From contig JAGYXB010001846.1 of assembly GCA_022495005.1 (NCBI GenBank), positions 121,963 through 185,962 on the forward strand: a stretch of DNA of 64,000 bases. The letters are read 5' to 3'. The notes below the pieces were generated by a model. That model saw only the letters and a list, made by a program, of their open reading frames with translations, was not told the DNA's origin and did no database searches. Source of the DNA: Rhyacophila brunnea (lineage: Eukaryota; Arthropoda; Insecta; Trichoptera; Rhyacophilidae). A program made the translations under genes and the position numbers. This document shows, piece by piece, positions 24,697 to 36,010 of the stretch (the stretch's first letter is position 1; every line of letters starts with the position of its first letter).

Positions 24697-25577
24697 GTGT
24701 AGGATCCCATAGACTTTTCGTATACATAATATGCGGAACGCATTCTGACAATTGGAATAGGTTTTAGGGGTCACAAAGATATATAAAGTCGATGTTGCCA
24801 GGCGATATTAGTGGTCATTTTTTTTTTATTGAGGTTTTAATTTTTTTTCTTATAACCCACCAAAAATTGTTCTGAGTTCTTCAATAAAACCAAGACCGAA
24901 TCAGGGATTGATTGAAAATGCAATAATTGTACCATGCCGTTGGCATGGTCGTAGAACGGTTCGTCCCGTTTAAAAAAATAAAAATAGCGGGTAGTGCAAT
25001 GTGTTCAAAATTATCGATTCTTAGGATCCTCCTTGGCTTAAATTATTTTATTTAGTAGCATGTTTGAATAGAATCACCCAGATTGATTTCTTTACTATAT
25101 CTATGCATATGACATTAGTTTTAGTATTATGGTTAATCCAGAAACAGTGTAGGTTGCATAATAATATATAGGTAGGTGAATAAATTATATAACGATAACC
25201 ACTAACCACACTAAGTACACATTTATTAAAATAAAGAAACAACATGTCAAGTGTTCAAACTGCTTTAGGTATCATGATCACAGTTTTTAAAAACACTCCT
25301 TACACATTCGCACAATGATATACATGTCATGCCGATGGCATGGTAAAATTATTGCATTTTCAATCAATCCCTGATTCGGTCTTGGTTTTATTGAAGAACT
25401 CATAACAGTTTTTGGTGGGTTATAAGAAAAAAAATTAAAACCTCAATAAAAAAAATTGACCACTAATATCACCTGGCAACATCGACTTTATATGTCTTTG
25501 TGACCCCTAAAACCCATTCCAATTGTCAGAATGCGTTCCGCATATTATATATACGAAAAGTCTATGGGATCCTGCAC
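24697..25577. mobile_element. Foldback element with about 250-bp terminal inverted repeats
   Basis: The left arm (24697-24949) starts GTGTAGGATCCCATAGACTT, and the right arm (25326-25577) ends with its reverse complement at about 95 percent identity by eye. TA flanks both sides (24695-24696, 25578-25579). Each arm ends internally with a small palindrome, CCATGCC...GGCATGG. The 376-bp spacer encodes nothing recognisable. Long arms with TA flanks could be a Tc1/mariner-type derivative, but this is not certain. Confidence 0.88.
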
Positions 25578-25800
25578 TAGGAACAATGAGAGATATTACC
25601 ACGTAGAAATTATCTTTGTTATGTTTTCCTAATACTGTTGGAGATAACCAGCCTGCTTCCAATATCCTCGCCACTCTGACTACATTGACTACACTGTAAC
25701 TACTCCCATTGTTAGTTAAATGAAAATGTACCTTGATGATCACGATGTTTGTGTCACGCGGGGTAAGATTTTCTATAATCGTAAATGGTCCACATTATAT

Positions 25801-26386
25801 CAGTGGTTAAGGGTGGAGGTACGCTGTTAAGATCAGCCGTAAATAGTGCACACTAAATTTTGTCAGTCACACGTGACACACATACGGTGTTTGTTAGTTT
25901 TTTTTTTAAATTCAATTAAACCCTGCGAAACCAAGTCATAATACCTAAATAATAATCAAAAAATACTTGTCCATCTATAAAATATCTAAAATTATGCAAT
26001 TACATCATACATAACGTTGGATGTTTTATAGATAGAATAATATTTTTTTATCAATTATAGTTTGGTTTAGACAGTGCTTAATGAATTTAAAAAAATGAAC
26101 CAACAATATGACGTGTAATAATATGTACCTATTCTTAATCCAACGAAGACAAATAAGTATGAATGACAAAGTGTGCATAACTTTCTCGTATCGCCCAAAG
26201 TATACCAAAACTATAATGATTTAGTTTAATTAAGCAGGGTTTAATTGATTTTTAAAAATAACCAACACTATCTGTAAATTATTGTAGCTTAGTTCAATAA
26301 AAACAAATACGTATGGTATGACTAACAAAGTTTAATGTGCACTATTTATGGTGAATTTAACAGCCTACCTTCACCCTTCGATACTG
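25801..26386. mobile_element. Non-autonomous hAT element with long inverted ends, copy 1
   Basis: The left end is CAGTGGTTAAGGGTGGAGGT. The right end is the imperfect complement, closing ...CCTTCACCCTTCGATACTG. The flanking octamers CATTATAT (25793-25800) and CAATATAT (26387-26394) match at seven of eight positions. Homology between the two arms extends over about 130 bp, through AAATAGTGCACA and AATTAAACCCTGC. The same family occurs at 43561-44130. Confidence 0.85.
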
Positions 26387-26566
26387 CAATATATATAGGT
26401 AATGCTGATATTTCCAAAGATAATAAATAGCAGTATCAAAATGACTGCTGCAGTTCTATACCATTTGAAAGCATCCCTCGCTACATCTATGGTATTTTTG
26501 CTTTCTCATTTTCAATGCCTTTCAAATCCATTGGTTGCAGTCATATAAGCCAGAAGCGGCACATTT

Positions 26567-26656
26567 TTATTTTGAATTAGCTTCAAGTAAAGTAGTTTGT
26601 GTGCCTGTTTCTTTAAAGAAATCTTGATAGTAAACGCTGGGTATCCATAAAGGCGA
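26567..26656 (-). pseudogene. Terminal-exon-like sequence, copy 2
   Basis: On the minus strand a T-rich tract ending TTTTTTTAG precedes an open frame reading PLWIPSVYYQDFFKETG, then TQTTLLEANSK and TAA. It aligns without gaps to 15819-15911. Several differences between copies are synonymous or conservative (AAA/AAG, E/D), which suggests past coding constraint. The sequences upstream of the acceptors are not obviously alike. Identity of the protein is unknown. Confidence 0.45.
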
Positions 26657-26659
26657 CTA

Positions 26660-27050
26660 AAAAAATACGATAATTTTCTCAAGAAACTATCAGAAGTTGG
26701 ACACCAGAGCGATATTCACTTTATTGACTGCAGCTGCCCGGCAGGAACAGTTCGGTAGAACTCTGCGAATATAAAACTAAAATGGCAACTCATTGCTTTC
26801 TGGTTGTGGTTTGTCCATCCATAATAATTTAGCTACGGTAATGTCGTAGTTTTGTCATTTTTAATAATATGCATAATTTTCTTGGTCCTTTTCTTTGCCA
26901 TTCGTTTGAAGTAATCAACATTAGTCACATTGTCAGTTCAAGGCACTCAATATACCTACTAAAATCAAATATAGTTATTTATTTTTATATTTAAGGTCTC
27001 CTATGTACAAAATAAATATGTTGGCACCATTTTTATAGAAAACTTAGATA
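26660..27050. other. Non-coding DNA
   Basis: No gene or paired ends were seen. It would contain the upstream intron if the neighbouring minus-strand exon-like sequence is real. Confidence 0.4.
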
Positions 27051-27054
27051 TGTG

Positions 27055-27312
27055 CTCGACGCTAAGCTGTAATCAGATTCTGCATATCAGGCGATTAGTA
27101 AATACTACGGATAAAGCGCTGTCAAAATCAATAAAACTTTACCCGTCCATAGCATCCTTCTATAAAACAATTGTTTATATTGCTGTCTCATTTTAACATT
27201 CTATCAGCTGATTTTCACGTGGTACTTTCGAATGCGCGCGGTTGCCTATTTATACGAGTAGCCTATCTATGCGAAAACGTGTTGCCCTAATACTTGGTTC
27301 ACTCATATCGTA
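27055..27312 (-). repeat. GTCGAGCACA repeat family, near-complete inverted copy
   Basis: On the minus strand it runs from AAGTATTAGGGCAACACG through AGGCTACTCGTATAAATAGG, CACGTGAAAATCAGCTGATA and ATGAGACAGCAA to TTAGCGTCGAGCACA. This copy links the partial copies (9.4, 12.7, 17.5 and 19.2 kb) into one family of about 260-370 bp. Confidence 0.8.
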
Positions 27313-27482
27313 CCACGCACATCTTATTCAAGTATAACATACCTGTATTTTAGATGCGCAACTCTGTTTTAACCATTAATGTATAAAAGGTATTTTTACT
27401 TAACCAAAATTTCTGAATACCAAACAATAATAAAAATTACAAGATTGTTTGATTCGAAAGGACCAATAGCAATCATACTATT

Positions 27483-28214
27483 CATGGCCGTCACAAGAAG
27501 GAGGCTGACTTAGGTGGGGCTGGCGTGGCGGGTTGACTATCTAAGTGAGATAAATACAAAAAAGTTGCCTTTGGTGCTATTTTACTTCACTTATTACATT
27601 AACATTTTTTAATATGAGGCTGTGCAATACAATCTGGTGTGTTTGGATTGATATAATTACTTAAATTTAAATGATAATTCACATGTAGAATTAAATTTTA
27701 TAATTATTTTGAGTGTTTTTCTTGATCAGAATAAAAATGGCTATTTATTCAATATGGCAAGGGATCACAGGTTACTTGGCTACCATAACGCGATCAATGC
27801 TTCATAATTATGATGCCGAGCGCCAACAGCTCGATAATTCAAGTGGAATTAATTAAAAATACACAAAATCACTTAAAATACATGGAATACCTAAACCGTT
27901 GGGGTTCGCAGAACATTATATGGGAAACGCTGATGTAGACTGTAGTGTATAGTTAAAGTTCCCACCATCACACGTCATATATGAACAGCCGTGGATATGC
28001 ACGGCCGTCTTCCATGACGCTTTAAACGTGTCTAAAAGAAGTGATTTTAAGTGCTCATTGTGTCCCGAGACGGAACCGCACGGGACTGATGCTGCAACCA
28101 AGCACCGTAGTGCTTAAAGAAGAAAGTTAAGAAAGAATTTTTTTTTGGACTGGCTCTGCTATCCGCTGACGTTAAGTCAAGAAGTTAAGTTAAGTTAATG
28201 CCATAAGGGCCATG
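27483..28214. mobile_element. Non-autonomous hAT element, CATGGCC family, copy 2
   Basis: The ends are CATGGCCGTCACAAGAAGG and CCATAAGGGCCATG. They are flanked by an exact 8-bp duplication ATACTATT at 27475-27482 and 28215-28222. The left 120 bp match the family (GGCTGACTTAGG, GGCGTGGCGG, TAAGTGAGATAAATAC). The interior is longer than in the 366- and 426-bp relatives and holds an unrelated open frame at 27953-28117. Confidence 0.9.
27953..28117 (+). other. Open frame inside a hAT element, possibly captured sequence
   Basis: 54 codons open between TAG at 27950 and TAA at 28115, with no in-frame ATG at the start. It includes EQPWICTAVFHDALNV and SDFKCSLCPETEPHG, then ATKHRSA. The CxxC followed by histidines recalls a zinc-binding knuckle, but the spacing does not fit a standard C2H2 finger. 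GC content is higher than nearby DNA. It may be a fragment of host or transposase sequence caught between hAT ends. Function is unknown. Confidence 0.35.
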
Positions 28215-28458
28215 ATACTATTATTAAATAACTAAAAATTTTAGTTATGTATTAGTTTCCTTCCGCTGACCAGGTAGCCTTGTTCGTTCTGAACACCCAA
28301 TTTAGGTCCAGGCAACTTAAAAAAAATACGATCTGTAATAATATGATTGTAGGTACATGTAGTTGTATGGCAAAAATTGACAACATAGTACGTAAGTATA
28401 TTATATATACATGCTGGTTTCATTAAAAACGTAAATCATGCATACAAACAGTTAGAAG

Positions 28459-28623
28459 ATGACAAATAATCCATTCATGGCAGATTATGAGAAGATTAAA
28501 GATGCCCTGAGGTCTCCACAGAGTCCACAAAAGGAATCCAGTAAGGACTTTCCCCCTGAACTACCAACGGACAAGATTGGGAAATACAAAAATAATGGGA
28601 AAAGCGTTACCTTCAGGGTATAG
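28459..28623 (+). CDS. Small ORF of 54 codons, unassigned
   Basis: ATG at 28459 to TAG at 28621. The product starts MTNNPFMADYEKIKDALRSP and continues with a polar, proline- and lysine-rich stretch (PQKESSKDF, PPELPTDKIGKY) to SVTFRV. Its amino-acid composition and codon choice (GCC, CTG, AGG, CCC) look protein-like and differ from the AT-driven ORFs around it. No signal peptide or membrane segment is present. It could be a microprotein, an exon, or a piece of a transposon protein. Confidence 0.4.
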   Translation: MTNNPFMADYEKIKDALRSPQSPQKESSKDFPPELPTDKIGKYKNNGKSVTFRV

Positions 28624-28749
28624 TGTAAGAAAGAACGATTTTTAAGTGTGGAAAAATATAGACTGAACTTAATATGTAATTTTTAATATTTACATCTATA
28701 TCATAATGTAAATTAAAGTTTGCGCGCGAATCAACATGTATTCAATATT

Positions 28750-29182
28750 AGTAATATTTGACCGTGTCCGGAAACTTGTACGTATGCAGTACGCCGTAAC
28801 ACACTTCACCATGAAATGTTGTATCGGAAATATATGGCCGTATATTAAGGACCGTCCAAACTCCGTGGGTCGTATACGTCGTGTATTACTGACATAAAAT
28901 TCATGTATAAATAAAACACGGTTCTTGTCGGTTTACACTTTACAGGAAGCCAGCAGCAAATAAATTTTGAAAATAGCCGATATACTTGATTATTTGTTAG
29001 GTTAGGTTTTCATTCTTGACCTCATGAATTTTGCCAAAATCAGCTATGAAAATTGAATTAATGTTGAATCTAATAAAATTGGAGACCGTATTATATACGC
29101 TTATCTCTTTCCGATACAAAGCTCACGGCGAACTGTGCCATGGTGAAATGTTTTACATACAGTTTACATGTAACCATAGTTG
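28750..29182 (-). repeat. Repeat with long imperfect inverted ends, copy 2
   Basis: Inverted counterpart of 16866-17312. It includes GGTTTACACTTTACAGGAAG and TAGGTTAGGTTTTCATTCTT, which correspond to the reverse complement of the first copy. It has no coding sequence. Confidence 0.65.
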
Positions 29183-30224
29183 ACTAGATAGGTACATCCA
29201 GGGAACTTTGTATTTCTTGCATTAATAACTTGTCCCTTGTTAAGTCATAAATCAAAACCCTCTTGGTTTATAACAACTGGCTTTTGCATTCGTCGTTTTA
29301 ACGGGTAATTAGGGAATGGGGAAAATACTGACTTATGTTGTCTCGCTAGCTAATCGTCGCATTTTTTTATTACTAAAACTCGTCATGTAGCGAATACGAC
29401 AGGTGTGTGGGTGAACGTTTTTTTAATAGAATCGTATAATATACCTATATAGATAAATTGGGTAAATCATTCTACGACCATGGGTAGGTACGGCAAAAAG
29501 ATTTACAGTAACGTTGTATTGGTATTGCTTGTTAGTGTTGAAACAGGTATTGCAGAAAATTATACCAACACTCGTGCGAATTGCCTATGGTGCTACTGTA
29601 GAATGATTTATACTTTATATACCTATACCCTTCGAACTTTGATACATAACATTTGATAAAGGTGAACATATTTCTATAATAGTGACATACAAAACTTTTA
29701 AAATTACAAAGATATGTAGAACAAAATGGAAATTTTGGAAAATTGACTAACCAATACAAGATAGACAGCAAAGTTTTAGATGATCTAGATATTATTTAAA
29801 AAGAAATTCATATCAATCTTAATTTTTTTAATACAATTGCCTACAATATCAAAAATCTGAATAGACCAGATCTGTCATCATATTTTCTGTGTCCTTCTTA
29901 TTTTAACAAGTTTGGTTGTAAAAGTATCAAAAGTACGTAGGTCCTGCATAATCTGTAACATTGCAAATGTTTTCGAACATGTGTAAATTTCCGTAGATAT
30001 TTTTCATTTGTTCAGAGCATTTACGTTATTTAATTCTTGAAGTAATTTTGAAAAAATCATCCGCTTATCGGCGAACATCTCGGGGGTATGTGTACTATAT
30101 TTTGTAACAAAACGATCTGTACATATACGGTGATAACATAATACAAATAATTCTATTGTAGATTTTTCATACCATTTATTAAATTATTGACCGGTAGTAG
30201 TAATAACACGGATGTAACATAGTT
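29183..30224. other. AT-rich non-coding DNA
   Basis: No gene was seen. The minus-strand ORF 29532-29771 is rich in Y, F, C and S, as expected of random AT-rich sequence. Confidence 0.5.
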
Positions 30225-30420
30225 ACGGTCCCTTGACAACAGCAATTCTAAAATAGATTGTATTATCCGGAAATCAGAAAATTCAAATCACATGTGGTGG
30301 ATATAAAATTTAATCAATATAGCAGCTGATGTAATTTGTGAATGGACGGTGCGGGAGAGTGCGAAACGTGCAGCAAGTCACAACGCAAGCCTGCATGACC
30401 GAAACAAGTGCATACAGGAA
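30225..30420 (-). repeat. Dispersed repeat shared with 8815-8975
   Basis: GGTCCCTTGACAACAGCAAT and GATTGTATTATCCGG are the reverse complement of the copy near 8.9 kb, with moderate divergence elsewhere. Confidence 0.5.
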
Positions 30421-32664
30421 AGAGATACATAATGGAAACGTGCATCCTTTGTATTACATCAAATAAGTATCTGGAATACATATAGTTAGAAAGGTCAGAT
30501 AACGTGATTATTATAATTAAATGTACTCAGACTAACTCTTACATAATAATATTTTCCTACATATATTAACTATGGATGAATGATGAATAATCAGAGACGA
30601 TTGATTGCTCAATCAGTCACTAATACCAAATTATTATTTTAGTACTTAATCTAATTAATTGAAAATCCAAATCCATGCATACACTTAAAAAATGAACTAC
30701 AGTCGACATCATCGGTTAGTTATTAATAAGGATACTGTTACACTTGATATGTGTGGAGTTGTAACACAAGATAATTTAGGTACCTAGGTATACTTATTTT
30801 TGATTATGTATTAAAAATATTATATATTTATGGAATTATACTAATATAAACTATATTAATATAAACTTACAATAAAAAAACAATACATCTATTGGAAGTT
30901 CGATTTTTATTAATGCATCATATTTTATGAATATTTTGATCATTAAAATGTAGTATAATAAGTTTTTGTATGTTTTCACATACTTAACGATATTTGAAAA
31001 AGTCATACTTTAACATTTTTTAAACTATAAAACATCGATTTTATAGAAAATATAAATGTGTGCTTGTAGCTTGAAATCTTTTTATTTATATTAATTATAA
31101 TCTTTGTATTGTGACCACATAAAAGCTATATTTGATATAGGTACATAAAAAATCAAATTTTTAAAGTTTCAATTTTTAGTCGCAAGTTTTTTTTTTGTTT
31201 TTTAAATAAAATTATGGTTTTTGCTAAACACGTTACTCTCACCCTTATATACATAAATACTCTTAAATGAATTAAATACTTAAATGAAATAAGTGTATCA
31301 ATATTAACATGCGAGATTGGCGGATCAGATGTCGGTATTTAAAAGGTACTATATAGCATTATTCAGTTGCAACCCTAATAACGAAAATCCCCAAGGAACT
31401 TAGCATATCCAGGAGAAAAATTCCTTCACTTTAATGTGTACATATCGTGTGTAGTAAGAACATAGACGTATTAAATAAAAGTGAGAATGAGAAATATTAT
31501 GTACAAATCGTTACCTGTGATAATAATTGTTTAATGTGCAATTTTTCATATTTCCCTTAAATATTCAGTAATCATATTATTCTTCATAAATAATCATAAC
31601 AATGTTATTCGTTATTAAAATTTACTCATATCAAAAATAGTTGATGGTAAAATATTACACCCTGACTATTCATGTTTTCCTAATACTGAACGTCATGTGA
31701 GGGGGCGTTGCATTTTCTTTCTGATGCCGCATTCTAACGCCAGAGTGCATGGATATTATTAGTAAAGAAATCAACCAATCGAATTTATCATGGAAGTAAG
31801 CAATTTTTATATTGAAATTGTTTAATATATTAAATAAAACAGTGCCAGATTTGTAGTATTATAGTGGTATGTAGTAATGTCCTGTTTTATTCCCGTAGCT
31901 GTTATAAAGGCCATAATATGAGCGCTGTGCTACAGATTGCTACGGCTGCTGTTTGCTATGAGTAACCCATGTTTTCCTGATACCAGAATATACTTTCTGA
32001 AATTGTCTTGAGTTTTGTAGTTTCTTTTAGTGTTACTACGTAGCTTACTTGAAAACATAATAAAGACAAAAACTTATATTATTAATGTATTAAAGCATTT
32101 ATTTTGAACGTATATTCCTACATACTAAATTCACAGTCATACTTTTAACCATTTTTTCATCATTTTCAAAATAACTTAGGTATACCTACTAACCGAGCCG
32201 TATGTATTTTCCAAAATGTGTAGAGCAATATTTAGCTTATATTCATGCATAACAACCTAAAGTGACAACTAATCCATATTTTTTGTTTACTTATGTTATT
32301 GCGAGACACGTTTTGGTAATGATTAATGTAATAAGATTTCTGGCAGTTTGTAAACAGTAATTCTATAAATATAATATGATATACAACCGGTAGCCGAGGA
32401 TACCTTTCTTATATTTCTGTGTTAAATACACAGATAAAAACTCTCACTTGTGTTTGAGAGTAAAAGTCACTCACACCCTCCCAACTTTCTGATATCTTAT
32501 ACGACCGTATAAGCTAAAGCTCGTTTCATACGGAACATGAACGTATATATTTTTATTTTGTGTATACTCCTTTATATCAAATTTACGTTTCATTATGTAT
32601 GTATGTTTTTTTATACTAAATCTATTTATTTTATAAATCGATATGTACGAGTAGATGCTTGTCC
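30421..32664. other. AT-rich non-coding DNA
   Basis: No gene, RNA gene or paired transposon ends were recognised over this 2.2-kb stretch. The two overlapping ORFs at 32471-32773 extend into the hAT element and are not independently supported. Confidence 0.5.
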
Positions 32665-32672
32665 GTTTCCGG

Positions 32673-33294
32673 TAGGGATTGCAATACCGGTATTTCAAAA
32701 CCAGTATTTAATTATTTATCGATACCGAAATACCGGTTTCAAAAATCCAATATACCGGTATTTTCGGAATTAAGAAAGCATTCACATTTATGTTTTTCGA
32801 AATTGAAATTAATGTTATTTTGACATTACTTACTAGTATATTAAATTTAATGTATAAGTTTTAAGCTGTCAAATGCAAATATATTGACTGAAACTAACAA
32901 AGGTTAAATAATATTGAAACAAAATCCCACAAATATACTCATAGAATAATAATTGTCACGATGAATTAACATATTTCGATAAAGATAACATTCGTGGCTA
33001 ATTTTTCCAATTATTTTATAACTATTGATCCAACGTTGATAGTATATCCAACAAACGTTGAATTTCTGAGAGATTTTTCTGTACCCGGAGTACCTAGTTG
33101 TAAAATATTAAGATTTGTACATATTTACAAAGGTACTTTAGGTTGCTATAAAATAGTGTTGTAAATAGATTTTAATAGTCATATTTATTGATAGGTACTA
33201 ATTTTTTCTATAATATGTTTTGACGAATACCGGCATTCAATAAGAAATACCGAAAAGCCGGTATGAATATATTCATTCGGTATTGCAATCCCTA
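32673..33294. mobile_element. Intact non-autonomous hAT element, TAGGGATTGCAATACCG family
   Basis: The ends are TAGGGATTGCAATACCGG and CGGTATTGCAATCCCTA, flanked by a perfect duplication GTTTCCGG at 32665-32672 and 33295-33302. The subterminal regions carry clusters of CCGGTAT and its complement on both sides. Such repeats are typical transposase-binding arrays in hAT elements (known for the superfamily; binding here is inference). It is 622 bp with no transposase. Confidence 0.93.
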
Positions 33295-33302
33295 GTTTCC
33301 GG

Positions 33303-34819
33303 TTACGAAGTTATCGTGAGTTTCTGGTTTGAATCCAGGATCTGACATAATTCATATTATGTTTTTCCCCCCAATATATGTGTTGGATTTAAAAATACCT
33401 CAATGGATTTAAAGCATGGTGGTTAACATAGTGACTAAAATCTATTTCACAAAATAAATCTGTTGAGGAACCTCTTCGTGAGGCGGTCAAGAGCCACATC
33501 TACATCAAATAAAAAACTTTTATTTTTATTTTAAGGACTATGGTTATTTTCAGTATTTTTTGTCTATAAAATAATATAAATTTATGATATTTTTAAGTAT
33601 ATATTAAATTAAACTGGAAGTAAGCGTCTTCGGACAGATCTTGATGGAGATGATGGAAGATGCCGGAGGAGGCCATGACCCACATAAGTTTGGGTGTCCA
33701 CCAATAAGATACAAACATTTTAGTATAAAGTAATTTAATAGTATTTCTTTTGGAAGAATATGTTTTTTATGAATATGTGAGTTTTGTGAAAAATTATTTA
33801 AAATTTATTTAAAATGAGATATTATGGTGTTATAATTTAAAAAAAAACAGACGACACTAATATTATTTTGTACGTATTTGGCATACAACAATATTAATCA
33901 TCTGGGAAATACAGGATGGCAATAGCAGCCTGGAGATAAAGTCATTCTATCCGAAAAGCATAAATTCTAAGGAGATATAAAATAACCTTATAAACAACAA
34001 ATCAATACCTTTACGAATCCGTGGAAATTTAGAATAATATTCCTTTCTCCAACTGGTCGTCCTTTACTATCCTAATATGTGAATTAATCCTGCTAAAGTA
34101 TTAGGAGAACATGTTAATACTAAAGATAATATCTGAATTATTTGCGATGCGCATGCTTCTCATTTGTATGTATGTTATATACGATTTTACTACAAATTAT
34201 AATTATCTTATAATAATACAACATAGCTGAAGCATGACGATAGTGAAAAATTTAACTTTATCAATGGTTAGATTCGTGGGTTTAGGTGAATTGATTTAAT
34301 TTTAGTAAACATTTTTAATCAAATGGTTAAAATTACATTTATTTTAATCTGTATTATATTTTAATAATCTCTGTCTTTGTCTTATTATAGTTAATTTGGT
34401 GTATTTAGAATATTTAGATATTATATTATTCAAAAGTGTATCACAGTGACGCTGTTTTTAAATGAACCGTTATTGCTGATTTGAATTTGAAAATAACGAG
34501 AATAAAAATATAGATTTCTGAGATATATTAATGTGTAATTCGGGCTTATGCTGCCCAAGTTTTATACAAGACTCAGTTGGAGATGTACCCAAGTTACTTG
34601 AAGAATCTCGAGTTAACCAAAAATATGTTTCGGAGGGTCATGGTTGGCGTGGATTGGTTAAAACGCTTTACGAGACAGTGCAAGTTGTAACAGATTTTTC
34701 ATAGCGTTACAATATTAAGCCATACCTATTATAAGACTATTAATGTTAAATACGGTAATAATGATTAAAATAATCTTTTATTGTGTTAAAATTTTTATTG
34801 GCTATACAATATAAGAGAC
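33303..34819. other. AT-rich non-coding DNA
   Basis: Near 33628-33700 the words GATGGAAGATGCCGGAGGAG and CCATGACCCACATAAG recall a reverse-transcriptase tail (EEAMTHI), but stops break the frame and I do not annotate it. Nothing else was seen. Confidence 0.45.
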
Positions 34820-34996
34820 ATGCTTTGACTGTCTCACAAAGAGGTTTATAAAATAATGTTTGTGAGAAATGAACGTTAGGGACTTACCAATCTATTAGGT
34901 CCGTGTTTTGTATAAAAAACAATTTGTGAATTTGTCTCAACTAGGATTCGAACCAAAGTACCATGAATTCATAAGATGACACATTACGACTCGCCA
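34820..34996 (-). repeat. tRNA-derived SINE, family 1, diverged copy
   Basis: On the minus strand the B-box-like GGTTCGAATCC (34949-34959) is followed by ACAAATTCACAAATTGTTTT and ACCTAATAG, the same order as in the better copies at 52595-52825 and 57945-58160. GAGAAATGAACGTT corresponds to their GAGAAATGGATGTC. It is the oldest of the family 1 copies seen. Confidence 0.6.
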
Positions 34997-35288
34997 ATTT
35001 TATTTATTACTCAATATAAAGCTAAATAATGATACTCAGGTAAACACAGGTGAATAAATTATGTATATAATTAATACCACCGAGTTGATGTAATTTAAAT
35101 TTAATAAACGTTAGCTTTAGGAATTATGAATATTTAATATTTTTCACACATAATTGTTTTCTGCGTAAATGTTCCGTTTTTGTGGTTTACTGAAAAATTA
35201 CGTATATTTGACGGAAGGTGAAAAATGCTATATTTAAATGCCAGTTTTTTATAAATCCTTTATTTACTTTGTGATTGATTCAGTATTG

Positions 35289-35513
35289 ACCGTGTTTTTG
35301 TCTTTAATAAAATGGGAACTCAAGTTTTAAACTACCCTTTCTCTTATAGGTATTGTGTGAAATTATTGGATTGTTTGACATAATCTCTATATAGACAGTG
35401 TTATATTAAGAGATTATGTCAAAACAATCCAATATTTTTACTTAGTATAAGAGAAAATGTAGTTTAAAACATGGGTTTTCATTTCACTAAAACCAAAAAC
35501 ACTGTTTTTTTTT
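35289..35513. mobile_element. Hairpin MITE, about 225 bp
   Basis: The left arm CGTGTTTTTGTCTTTAATAA, AGTTTTAAACTAC and CTTTCTCTTATA pairs with the right arm TATAAGAGAAAATGTAGTTT and AAAACCAAAAACACTG. The inner arms ATTGGATTGTTTGACATAAT and their complement leave a loop of about 15 bases near 35395. The target duplication is unclear. Confidence 0.8.
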
Positions 35514-35743
35514 ACTTAGAAGTGCAGTATTTAGGTATGATAAAATAAAAAAGTACTTCAGATACCTAAACGTGGCTTAAAACATTATTCGTAAGAATGC
35601 AATACGGATCGATAGCTGAAAAGCTAGAGCAATCACATGTAAAGTGAAAGATGTGATATTATATAATATGAAGGTACTTGATGGAATTTGTATTTAAATT
35701 CTAATGGATTTAAGTTTTGTACTATTCCATTTGAGTGGTTTTT

Positions 35744-35776
35744 GGGACCCGGGTTTTGCCTTTCGGCATCTTCAGG
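35744..35776 (-). ncRNA. Candidate hammerhead-ribozyme-like motif
   Basis: The minus strand reads CCTGAAGA, a perfect TGCC-GAAA-GGCA hairpin, AAAAC and CCCGGGTC. This resembles the hammerhead core (CTGANGA, stem II, GAAA, short palindromic stem III, cleavage after GTC) found in Penelope-like elements. The GAAA box appears here as AAAA, so cleavage activity is doubtful. Confidence 0.3.
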
Positions 35777-35889
35777 AACTATGTGTACTATTTGATAGGA
35801 GTTTTTTTACAAATACTTAAACTATTCATAATTTGTTTGTTTTATTTTAAATATGATCTTTGACTTAAGTATCTACCTGGGTCCTTGGT

Positions 35890-36010
35890 GGTCTTTCTGT
35901 TATAGTGTTAACTGTCAATTATTCATGGTTTATAATGTCCTTTTGAAGAGGACGAAACCGGTACAAAATTTAATTAATAAAGTGTTAATAAGTACTATAA
36001 CATTGTGTTT
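35890..36010 (+). mobile_element. Penelope-like element terminus (candidate)
   Basis: Contains GTTAACTGTCAATTATTCAT, then GAAGAGGACGAAACCGGTAC, then TTAATTAATAAAGTGTTAAT and AACATTGTGTTTTATTT. The same order occurs inverted at 56615-56820, and part of it at 53062-53100. GACGAAACCGG followed by an AT-rich tail suits Penelope-like termini with degenerate hammerhead motifs. No reverse transcriptase or GIY-YIG coding sequence is present. Confidence 0.4.

Noticed and set aside
33610..33720. LINE reverse-transcriptase tail
   Set aside because: Only an EEAMTHI-like scrap survives between stops; too weak to annotate.
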